Translations under genes and position numbers: made by a program | Notes under the pieces: model-generated | Told to the model about the DNA's origin: nothing | Databases searched by the model: none | Seen by the model: the letters and a program-made list of their open reading frames with translations, nothing else | Part shown: piece after piece, positions 13,624-21,023 of the stretch | How the letters are laid out: every line of letters starts with the position of its first letter | Position numbering within the stretch: position 1 is the first letter of the stretch | Assembly: GCA_905397405.1 (NCBI GenBank) | Contig: CAJPVJ010000519.1 | Coordinates: 1 to 23,742, forward strand | DNA length: 23,742 bases | From: Oppiella nova | Lineage: Eukaryota > Arthropoda > Arachnida > Sarcoptiformes > Oppiidae | Reading direction: 5' to 3'

Positions 13624-16322
13624 ATGTATTGAATTAAATATTAAATATAAATGATTGATATTTACGTTATTCACAAATATGATTAATTCACTAATATTTT
13701 GCACATTCACTCGCTAACCAAATCAATTGTATTGATTATGGCATAGGGTATCATAAATCAAACTGTCATTTAATAAATCATATTAAATATTTCCAAATGT
13801 ATACAAAACAACTAACTCAAAACACCTAGCTTACTATAATAAAAAATAAAAATTACCTACATACTTCAAATAAACACTGTATCCAAATAAAATCCAAGTA
13901 TAATAACTATAAATTACTACCATAATTGTGATACTAGTATAAAAATTAATTAAGTAACTAATTACTACCGTTCCCTCCCATTCCCCTACAAAAAACAGGT
14001 GAATACAGTTGCTTGAAAGTGGACCTCCAGTTCAAGCGGGAGTTCAGCTACTACTTGATCCAGATCTACATCCCGTGCTGTATGTTAGTCATCGTCTCGT
14101 GGGTCTCGTTCTGGTTGGACCCGAACGCCATACCGGCCCGGGTATCGCTGGGGGTGACCACCCTGCTCACTATGGCCACCCAAATCTCGGGCATCAACTC
14201 ATCCCTGCCCCCCGTCAGCTACACGAAGGCCATCGACGTGTGGACGGGCGTGTGTCTGACGTTCGTGTTCGGGGCCCTATTGGAGTTCGCCCTGGTCAAC
14301 TACGCCTCCCGGAGCGACGCCCACAGGGCCGCCCTTAAGCAACAACAGGCCTCCTTTCTGGCCCAACGCAAGTGGGACGTCGAGCACTCACAGGTGGACT
14401 CCGACCATATTGAGGACGGGTCGGCCGCTTTCGCTATGGTATGTGTTTGGATAGGATAGCCCATTATGTGTGTGTTAATTGGGTCAGGGTATATGTGTTT
14501 AGGATGTATGGGGTAGGTGCCAGGCTTATTCTGGTAGTTTAATGATTTAAATAACTATAGTTTGGTTAGCTTTATATGGTTAGTGGCGGTGAATGAAGTA
14601 GAATATTCTGTATTATACGGTTTATGCTGTGCTATCGATTAGGTAGTGGTTGTTATATTTAATGAACAGTATCAAGGATATTTAGATTGATATAAATTTA
14701 TACTAGGTATTTTTATGAATATACATATTTTAAACTTAATTCCGTGACTAACAATTATAATAAAACAAATATTTTAAAGTTTTTAATATATTGTATTAAT
14801 TCTTAATTTATTTCAATTTAAAACAAAACAAAAAGTGAATTTTGGTTAACTAATGAATAATATAATAATTTTATTTAAATTTGAATGAGAAATATTTTAT
14901 AAAATGAGCATATTTGAAATTATGTCTAATATTTAGTATATTTTATGCAAATCAATGCACAGAAAATTCAATGCAAAAATAATTTGAATTTCTAATTACT
15001 GTCACGAAAATTATATTTAAATTTACAATCATTTTTCTGTGATATGTTTTAACGTGAATACTGAATAGACTACTCAGTCGTGACTGACATTAAGTTTTTC
15101 TAAATTCAAGTCATTATTAATTGTAATTAAAATTATATACACATTAATTCAAGCAAAAAAGTTTTAATGAAATAATAAAAATACTTTTTCATTAGAAAAA
15201 CACACAGAATATTCATATTACATATTAAAAGTTTTTTTTGCAATCTATAATTATACATTTATTTTTTTATAATATCAGATAAGTTTAGTATTGTTATCTC
15301 AATGCAAGATTTAATTAGTTTTTATATACATATGAATCGTTTGATAGCAAAGGGAAACAAGTCTGAATGCAAATACAAGGTATTGAACTAAATGTAATGG
15401 TTTAGCCCATTAAGCTTATATACCTGACACAAGTTTAAATATAGACTTGTTTTCCTTTGCTATCAAACGGCTCATATGTGATATTGATATTTTTATAATT
15501 TAAAAGCTCATTTTAGCAAAGGGTGGTGGTGGGGAGTAGAATGGTGTAGCGGTTAGAGTGTCTGCTTAACAATAGCTAAGTTAAGGTTAATCAATAGGAG
15601 ACCACATCAAAGCAAGTGTAGGGGACATGAGATCTCATCCCAAGCGGGGAACAATTTTTTTTATTAAAAGTTTTAAAAAGTTTTGAAGTATTATACTTTA
15701 TATGTGCAAAATATTTAGTAGTTTTATTAATACTTGTATCATATTTAGCGGATTTAAAAGTAATAGTTATAAATGTGTTTTCTAAGAATTCAATGTATTA
15801 TATCAGTATAAATTATACTGTATAATATTATATGCAAATACAAATATATAGAATTTTGAAATTAATTTACATGAAATCGTTTTATTTGATGTTCAAAATG
15901 AATTCAACACATTTTAATTAGATTTTTTATGCATTATGACTAAAATTATCTTTCTAAAAATAACAATGTTATATAATGTACAGTACTTACAAATAGATTA
16001 TAAAGTTCACATGTATTTCAATCATGAAAAGGTCAAGTACTGTTGTGGACAGTAATACCGGTGCCCTTTTCAATGCCAATCCGATTCATGATTTGTTTTT
16101 TATTGTCGGCCACTCTTGACAGACAGTATAGAAGTAGTGATTAATTTAGTTTTAGTTATAATCGTCGATATAATCAATAACTTCAATAACATTAACTGAG
16201 TTTACAGAATATTCTTAATATACTTTTTTGTAATGCCCTTTTAAACTAAACATTTTTTCTAGTATAAACAATAGTTTTCTATATTTATCTAAATATATAA
16301 AAATCTATTTTTATTTCTAGAG

Positions 16323-16374
<52 letters not shown>

Positions 16375-19300
16375 ATATATGAAAAAGACAAACGAGTCGT
16401 GAATTTGTCACTAAATATATTAGTGTCTCGATTGACAACTCCGTATAAAATATATCTATAAAATAGTGAATCGATTTAATATCTACTTCACTCTCATAAC
16501 AGAATATTCTGTGTGTATATCTATAGACTTCACTAACAACAACAGCAAAAACTACTGTAATATTTGTAGAGCTTATACACTCACACATAAAAATGAAGTT
16601 ATTTTCATCGCCCGACTGGCCCGAGGGCTAGTACTCTGACAGCCTGTATGTACACTATATATATGCCATTACTTTATACAATACCAGTGCTCTAGTGAGC
16701 TAACAGCGCCTTTATTACTACTGTTTAGAGCCCATACTATACTTATTTGAAGAATTAGTCAATAATTCTTACCGTTTTCCCAGAATTTCCAGAATATATT
16801 CTGTAAACACTTGAAGCATAGGTTTTCAGGGCTCCAATAGTTCAGAGTATAATAAGTGGGTATTATTTAAGAGCAAAATTTATGACAATATATTAGTTAT
16901 ACTGTAGTAGACTACAAGTACTATTCAGCCCCGGTGCTATTATGTATTCACAGACAAATATGAGTTTTATATTCTTGAAGTGTTTTTAGGAAAATTGCAA
17001 ATATTTTTGTTTTTTAACCCAAATATTTTGCCAAATGTGTAATGCATTCAAATTGTGGTTTCCATATAAATCATCACAAAATAGTATATTTTATAGTTAA
17101 ATATTCTGTGTATGTATTTTACATAATTTAACGTGTAATATAAGCCATTAGTTGTGTAAATATCTTTAAACAAACAATGCATTATAAACTTAAATATAAT
17201 ATATATTATATAAAAATATAAATCAACTTTCTATCAAGTGTATACCATAGTGAAATTGTCATAATCCATATGAAAGGATATACATGAGAAGGTTCTTTAA
17301 TTTTGTGAACAGAAACTGTAAACTATAGTTAGGACTAGTGTACAGGCAAACACCGGCACTAAAATCCATTTGATTATATATATAATATAAGTTATTTTTA
17401 TTATTAATGAATTTTAATTTGTTTAAATTAAAAATAACCTTTACTAATAAGATTAATTAAAACTTATTAATAATAAAAATAACTTATATTATATTTAAAA
17501 TCAAATGGATTTTGGTGCCGATATTTGCCTGTACACTAGTCCTAACTATAGTTTACAGTTTATGTTCACAAAATTAAAGAACCTTCTTATGTATATCCTT
17601 TCATATCTTCCCGGTGCCCACTCATGAAAACACCTAGATCAATACTGTCTGACATTTACAACTAAATATCACAAAAAATTTTGATTTTTATAAGATTTGC
17701 TTATATTTCACAAAATATTTTATACACACTTCAAGGCATGATTGTGTAATACATATCACAGAATATTCTTATCTAAAATTGGTTTATGATTTCGGTTTAT
17801 ATATACATAGAGTCGAAAGCAAAAAGTATAACATTTTTTATATGAACTGTCAGTTGCATAAAGGACTGCCTTTTTTATTGTCACTACGGAGTATAAAAAA
17901 TGTTTCACTACTTTCCCCCATATACCCGGCCCACTGTTTCACAACATGCATGCCTACCATTCCGTAGCCTAAAACTCCCGGTGCTCTGTTATTCTTATTG
18001 ATCTGTATTTTATATGTATTTTTAGATTTTAAGTCATGAAAAAAGTCTCATTTTTTGTGTACTTAAGAGACGTATAAGAATTTGAATGCCGTATAGGAAT
18101 TGATGGTAAAAATAGACGTAAACTTTGATATATAATAAGGATTTCGGATTTTTATATAAAAATATTCTGAACAATAGATTTTGAAATCAAAGTTGTGGAT
18201 AATTTTGTGCGTTATTTTAATAAACCATTTTATTTTATAAGCAATATATAATACTGTACATTATTATAATTATAGCAATATAAGTAAGCTTATGCTTTTC
18301 TATTAAATATAGATTTTTCTAATTATTTAGCATGCTACTTTAATAGTAGAATAATGAACTCTATTTACTAATTATTATAGACTATTAATTTATTTATTAA
18401 TTAATAGTTAATGTATATAAAAAAGATATTTAAACAATTAATAATTTTAAATATGCCAGACATTTTTTATAAAACAGTAACTAATGAGAAAATATTCGAA
18501 AATTTACTTTATCTTGATCAGTTTCAGTTCAGCAATTACTGTAGTAATAGTATACAAATTATTCAGTGTTTTATCATTGATTTATTTATTACATGCTTTC
18601 AAACACACACTTACTGTATATGTAATGCAATTAGAAATCTTACAAATAATTAATCACCATTTAATGTGTGCATTAATTAATTGCAATTTTATTGGACACG
18701 AGTCTCACTCAATTGGAAACATACAGCTCTATTCAGGGGAAAGGGATTACATGGAGTTACTCTATAATTCATAATACAATAAAACTATAAACTCTTTATT
18801 GTAAATACACGCTAAATATTAATAGAAATTAATCAATTAATCATTCAAAATAAAAACAATATTGATCAGTATTTAGTTAACGGAATATTCCTAATATTAT
18901 GACACAAACATCATAATTCAAATAATAAGCTTAATGTGTTTTAAATACATGGAATATTCCTGCTAATTAAATCATAAATTATTAATAAATTCCCATTTGA
19001 TTATAATATTTTCTACACTATATAAAACTATTAACTCTCACATATTAAAAACTTTACAAACTAATACTCAACACAATTACCTATGTATGAAAAGTACTTG
19101 GTAATATTTAATATAGATATAACCACTATACTTGCTAATACAGCATAAACCTACTATCATACTTGTTATCATGAAAACAAAAAGATCCAAACTATAACTA
19201 ACATATCGTTCACATCCCAACCCCCACCTCGACTAACTAGCGCCCACTGGTCCGCCACCACACCCCGGGAGGGACGGGTAACGCACACGACGAGAAGCTG

Positions 19301-19486
19301 AGGGCGTGTGAGATACACGTGTCTCTACCCAAGAAGAACTGGTGTAAGCGATGGCTCTCGAAATTCCCGACCCGTTCCAAGCGAATCGATGTCATCTCCA
19401 GAATATTCTTCCCGTTAATGTTCGCGCTCTTCAATCTCGTCTATTGGACTACTTATCTCTTCCGCGAAGATATGCAGGACTTCTAG
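2899..19486 (+). CDS. GluCl: Glutamate-gated chloride channel subunit, 5'-incomplete, spliced
   Basis: Subunit of a pentameric cys-loop ligand-gated anion channel at the plasma membrane of nerve or muscle, opened by glutamate and the target of avermectins. The window holds join(2899-2966 or 4504-4571, 8726-8960, 9256-9327, 9916-10050, 13999-14438, 19241-19486). With one base from the missing preceding exon this makes 398 codons plus a stop, out of about 450 usual for the family. The missing part is the signal peptide and N-terminal helix. Visible hallmarks are the cys-loop (two Cys 13 residues apart), the second Cys pair of GluCl/glycine receptors (AYCTS...EYSC), the anion-selectivity motif PAR before M2, and four membrane segments. 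Every junction is GT/AG and the phases are compatible. Family membership is very secure. The exact paralogue in a multi-GluCl arachnid genome cannot be decided here. Confidence 0.96.
2967..4503 (+). other. Intron between alternative exons 3A and 3B
   Basis: A 1537-bp intron with donor GTAAGT and acceptor CCGTTCACAG. It holds one AGAATATTCT (3793) and a less AT-rich patch at about 3890-4260. That patch has a 75-codon frame with no recognisable features. No third exon 3 version was found on reading. Confidence 0.8.
4504..4571 (+). CDS. GluCl: GluCl alternative exon 3B
   Basis: Second 68-nt version of exon 3, encoding (D)[19 protein letters not shown] followed by LDM. The acceptor is CCCGTTCACAG, with a better pyrimidine tract than exon 3A, and the donor is ATG|GTACGT. 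Counting the shared split Asp, 14 of 23 residues match exon 3A. The putative glutamate-contacting Arg (YLRSIS) is kept. Differences include Ala to Cys, Ile to Phe, Arg to His and the DDVTM to SDLDM ending. The extra Cys is unusual in a domain whose other cysteines are paired. Alternative exon 3 forms are well known in insect GluCl genes; this arrangement fits that pattern. Confidence 0.92.
4572..8725 (+). other. GluCl intron before exon 4
   Basis: A 4154-bp AT-rich intron, donor GTACGT, acceptor CATGATAG. It contains a (TC)n tract (5245-5282) and AGAATATTCT copies at 6263, 7713 and 8670. The last is 47 bp upstream of the acceptor. No coding signal was recognised. Confidence 0.85.
5245..5282. 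repeat. (TC)n microsatellite
   Basis: Uninterrupted 38-nt TC tract in the intron between exon 3B and exon 4. Confidence 0.97.
8726..8960 (+). CDS. GluCl: GluCl exon 4, ligand-binding domain
   Basis: This 235-nt exon begins after ATGATAG with GAA TAC TCA GTT CAG (EYSVQ), directly in phase with the ATG that ends exon 3A or 3B. It continues [16 protein letters not shown] and on to [11 protein letters not shown], ending TTAG|GTACTT with one base of a split codon. It covers beta-strands carrying binding loops D, A and E. The Arg of TFREQW aligns with Arg56 of C. elegans GluCl, a glutamate contact. The motifs [16 protein letters not shown] and [13 protein letters not shown] are classic GluCl sequences. 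The donor GTACTT is weaker than its neighbours. The real start is 8726, not the later GTG at 8741. Confidence 0.96.
9256..9327 (+). CDS. GluCl: GluCl exon 5, cys-loop
   Basis: This 72-nt exon lies between CACTACAG and GTGAGT. With the carried G it reads [19 protein letters not shown] and then ITMAS, ending with the T of a split Tyr codon. It contains the whole cys-loop, two Cys separated by 13 residues including the [10 protein letters not shown] core, which couples agonist binding to gating. Its codons are mostly A/T-ending, unlike exon 7. The donor is followed at once by a copy of the dispersed palindrome AGAATATTCT (9334-9343). Confidence 0.96.
9328..9789 (+). CDS. Unrecognised open frame inside GluCl intron 5
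   Basis: An open frame of about 154 codons (open back to 9295) ends at TAA 9787-9789 and lies wholly in the intron between exons 5 and 6. It starts GTG, not ATG, and the first in-frame ATG is only at 9718. It encodes a basic protein with hydrophobic stretches near residues 3-26 ([20 protein letters not shown]), about 109-121 (FVVFSVII region) and 130-142 ([13 protein letters not shown]). The layout, with hydrophobic segments split by a Lys/Asn-rich charged linker, is reminiscent of arthropod gustatory-receptor-like membrane proteins, but no diagnostic motif is visible. It could be an exon or relic of a nested gene, or chance. I do not assign a function. Confidence 0.2.
   Translation: MSRIFLYSLCIVILAIILFLCRILLYTYYKGVSGFKIQFAYEIEIYIFFILQGFYCKFIDKQNFYNLYENLIIRKVEKPLDRKNKFKFFGIKYTNFILKTFVVFSVIIYSKVSKCSVHLLLFVLLLFVHYMSETPFLLNKQKYYVLTDFSKNI
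9916..10050 (+). CDS. GluCl: GluCl exon 6, binding loops B and C
   Basis: This 135-nt exon has acceptor GGACAATAG and ends ACAG|GTAAAT. It reads [19 protein letters not shown], then [20 protein letters not shown], then TSRTNTG with the last Gly split. It carries loop B (YTTDDL) and the start of loop C. The first Cys of the GluCl/GlyR-specific second disulfide is AYC; its partner lies at the start of exon 7. The Thr of TNTG aligns with the loop C Thr that contacts glutamate in C. elegans GluCl. The downstream intron is nearly 4 kb. Confidence 0.96.
10676..10714. repeat. (GA)n microsatellite
   Basis: Uninterrupted 39-nt AG tract in intron 6, in the opposite orientation to most of the others. 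Confidence 0.97.
11273..11309. repeat. (TC)n microsatellite
   Basis: Uninterrupted 37-nt TC tract in intron 6, about 560 bp from the (GA)n tract of similar length. The two could pair in one transcript. Confidence 0.97.
13582..13619. repeat. (TC)n microsatellite
   Basis: Uninterrupted 38-nt TC tract about 380 bp upstream of exon 7. It is too far away to act as that exon's polypyrimidine tract. Confidence 0.97.
13999..14438 (+). CDS. GluCl: GluCl exon 7, channel domain M1-M3
   Basis: This 440-nt exon follows AAAAAACAG and begins by completing Gly, then EYSC. M1 is about 14046-14117 ([18 protein letters not shown]). The anion-selectivity motif PAR is at 14133-14141, followed by M2 ([14 protein letters not shown]). 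M3 is about 14232-14303 ([14 protein letters not shown]). The intracellular loop then runs [14 protein letters not shown] to DGSAAFAM, ending ATG|GTATGT at phase 0. The M3 glycine of WTG (14247-14249) is the wild-type residue at the position affecting macrocyclic-lactone sensitivity in this superfamily (Ala288 in glycine receptor alpha1), so no resistance change is seen there. The exon is strikingly GC-rich with mostly G/C-ending codons, unlike exon 5 and the introns. Confidence 0.97.
15329..15478. repeat. 150-bp foldback with 36-bp arms
   Basis: Left arm 15329-15364 begins CATATGAATCGTTTGATAGC. Right arm 15443-15478 is its inverted copy with three mismatches in 36. The centre is 78 bp. The ends carry CATATG on both sides. 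It has no coding capacity. A further copy of the arm segment TAGCAAAGGG occurs just downstream (15514-15523), next to the tRNA-like repeat, so the two may form one composite insertion. Probably a MITE-type relic. Confidence 0.75.
15530..15652 (+). repeat. tRNA-like SINE remnant
   Basis: GGTGTAGCGGTTAGAG at 15543-15558 resembles the A box and D-arm of a tRNA-derived pol III promoter. It is followed by GTCTGCTTAACAA, as in an anticodon arm. About 75 bp further, GACATGAGATCTCATCCC (15624-15641) resembles a degenerate B box region. The block is clearly more GC-rich than the surrounding intron and ends in an A/T-rich run. It does not fold as an intact tRNA by eye, so a decayed SINE is more likely than a functional tRNA gene. 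Confidence 0.45.
16319..16372. repeat. (GATA)n-(GA)n compound microsatellite
   Basis: About five GATA units followed by about 32 nt of GA, in GluCl intron 7. Confidence 0.97.
17268..17606. repeat. 339-bp foldback with 141-bp arms
   Basis: Left arm 17268-17408 and right arm 17466-17606 are inverted copies with about 7 mismatches in 141 positions (roughly 95% identity). They flank a 57-bp AT-rich centre. The outer ends read ATATGAAAGGATATAC and GTATATCCTTTCATAT. No transposase frame is present and no convincing target-site duplication is visible. It is most likely a miniature inverted-repeat (foldback) element in GluCl intron 7. A transcript crossing it would form a long near-perfect hairpin. 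Confidence 0.9.
19241..19486 (+). CDS. GluCl: GluCl exon 8, M4 and stop
   Basis: Terminal coding exon, 81 codons plus TAG, after acceptor GACTAACTAG. It begins [20 protein letters not shown], matching the usual PLVRH start of this exon in arthropod GluCl. It continues through the Cys- and Trp-containing loop ([19 protein letters not shown]), M4 (about 19385-19462, [20 protein letters not shown]) and the short extracellular tail FREDMQDF. The exon is GC-rich. The AGA ATA TTC triplets at 19400-19408 form part of a copy of the dispersed palindrome AGAATATTCT. The - strand frame at 19237-19434 is a shadow of this exon. Confidence 0.95.
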   Translation, partial: RPLVRHHTPGGTGNAHDEKLRACEIHVSLPKKNWCKRWLSKFPTRSKRIDVISRIFFPLMFALFNLVYWTTYLFREDMQDF

Positions 19487-20332
19487 AGGGCACAGACACC
19501 TCGTATTCATGATGTTATACATGATGTTTACAGTATACTACCATAGGGTGTATATAAATTATGTATGGTTGTTTGGGTAGCGCCGGTAGTAGTGGTCTGG
19601 CCAATGTGTTTTTTGATATGATAATGTAACATGTTCAATACATAGGTTCTCGTGGCATACGATATTAATATGGATACAATTTGTTTTTCATGTATATTAA
19701 ATGGTTTTTATGATGGTTATCATGAATTGTAATTAATTTGTGTTTTGTTTGTTTTAATTGTACGAATACCTTGTTACCAGAAAAGTGGAAATTGTTAATA
19801 CAACTTTTTATGTATAGATTATAAGTATTTAATATAAACATAATTATATAGATTATTTCTCGTAAAGTAATAGACAAGTAATTAATATAATACGAAATCT
19901 CTCGACAAGAATTAAAATTACAATTTTATAATTTTGATTTTAATTTTTTGTAATATTTTCATTTCATGTCATACATTGAAAATGTGTGTATAATTAGACG
20001 TCCATTAGTATGTTATTTACTGTATATACATACAGACACACAAACATAATTGATAAGTAAATTGACAAAACTAATTTTTATTATCAATTTCAAAATATAA
20101 TATACATGATACACTTGTTTTCATAAATGTAAATATTTGTATCAATAATTATGGTTTTCAACAGAAATTATTTTCTATACTTTTTATTATTAATTGTCTT
20201 ATGATTTAAAATTTCATTGGACTGATGGGTACGGAAAGGAAAGTTGTTTTTAGGGAAAAATAATTTCAAACAAAATTTGTCATTCATTTTATGTTATAAA
20301 TGTTATTCACAAGTGATTAGACAGACAATGAA

Positions 20333-20354
20333 TTTTACAGAATATTCTGTAAAA
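20333..20354. repeat. 22-bp perfect palindrome around AGAATATTCT
   Basis: The copy of the dispersed palindrome at 20339-20348 is extended symmetrically by six bases on each side (TTTTAC and GTAAAA), giving a perfect 22-bp palindrome. It is the longest symmetric member of the family seen here. It lies in the 3' flank of GluCl. Confidence 0.9.
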
Positions 20355-21002
20355 ACATGTTTTGATCGCTATATGAATGGTAATGAAATAAAACAATTAA
20401 CTATTTTATAGAATAATACCCCTGGGCATTAAATAGTTGTCATATTTTATTATAAAATATTAGACACAAAAAAACTAAAAACTCGCTATAATTATCCAAA
20501 CAATTGGCTACCAATTAATCATTACATGTATTCAGTACTTCATACAGTAATTTCCACTATAATAGGCATTGATTGGGACATTAAGTGCATGCAATCCATG
20601 GCTACCATCCCATAAATCCTAATAAACATTCAAATGCTGTAATCATTTCTAATGATTAGATGTTAACACAAGTGTTAGACTCGAGAAAAAAGTCAAATTT
20701 GTCACTAATTTAGTGTTTGACTACAGAAAAAAACTATACATTCATTGAGTACATGGAGTCAGCACTTTATGCCAATAGTATCGTAATAGACATATACATT
20801 AAGGGACAGACAGTATACACACATAAAAAGTAAAGATTTAAATGACATTTAATTAGTGTAGAGATTGTATATAAGAAAAGTAAAAGACATTTCATCGCAA
20901 TGACAGACATAACAAAAAATAATGAGCAAAACAAGTGCTTAATCGTCACTCAAGTATTGCTGCCATTAATGCCATACAGACCATACAGTTATGGGTTCTC
21001 TT

Positions 21003-21023
21003 TCTCTCTCTCTCTCTCTCTCT
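21003..21023. repeat. (TC)n microsatellite
   Basis: A 21-nt TC tract in the 3' flank of GluCl, preceded by TTCTCT. Confidence 0.95.

Larger units (their letters stand above)
10051..13998 (+). other. GluCl intron 6
   Basis: A 3948-bp intron, donor GTAAAT, acceptor AAAACAG preceded by a C-rich stretch at about 13970-13987. It has a (GA)n tract, two (TC)n tracts, palindrome copies at 10447 and 13115, and a small AT hairpin at 12188-12212 (10-bp arms, 5-nt loop). No gene was recognised. Confidence 0.85.
14439..19240 (+). other. GluCl intron 7
   Basis: A 4802-bp intron, donor GTATGT, acceptor CGACTAACTAG. It holds the SINE remnant, both foldbacks, the GATA/GA tract, and eight GAATATTC cores. Two overlapping frames at 18411-18774 have no recognisable features. 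It is the most repeat-laden part of the window. Confidence 0.85.

Noticed and set aside
14009-14338. 109-codon frame overlapping exon 7 in another + strand frame
   Set aside because: It is a shadow caused by the GC-rich codons of exon 7; the other frame encodes unmistakable M1-M3 of GluCl.
15543-15641. Functional tRNA gene
   Set aside because: The A-box-like part is good, but the B box is degenerate, spacing is too long and no cloverleaf could be drawn by eye.
18411-18774. Overlapping 80- and 96-codon frames in intron 7
   Set aside because: This length is expected about once by chance in the window, and neither has recognisable features.
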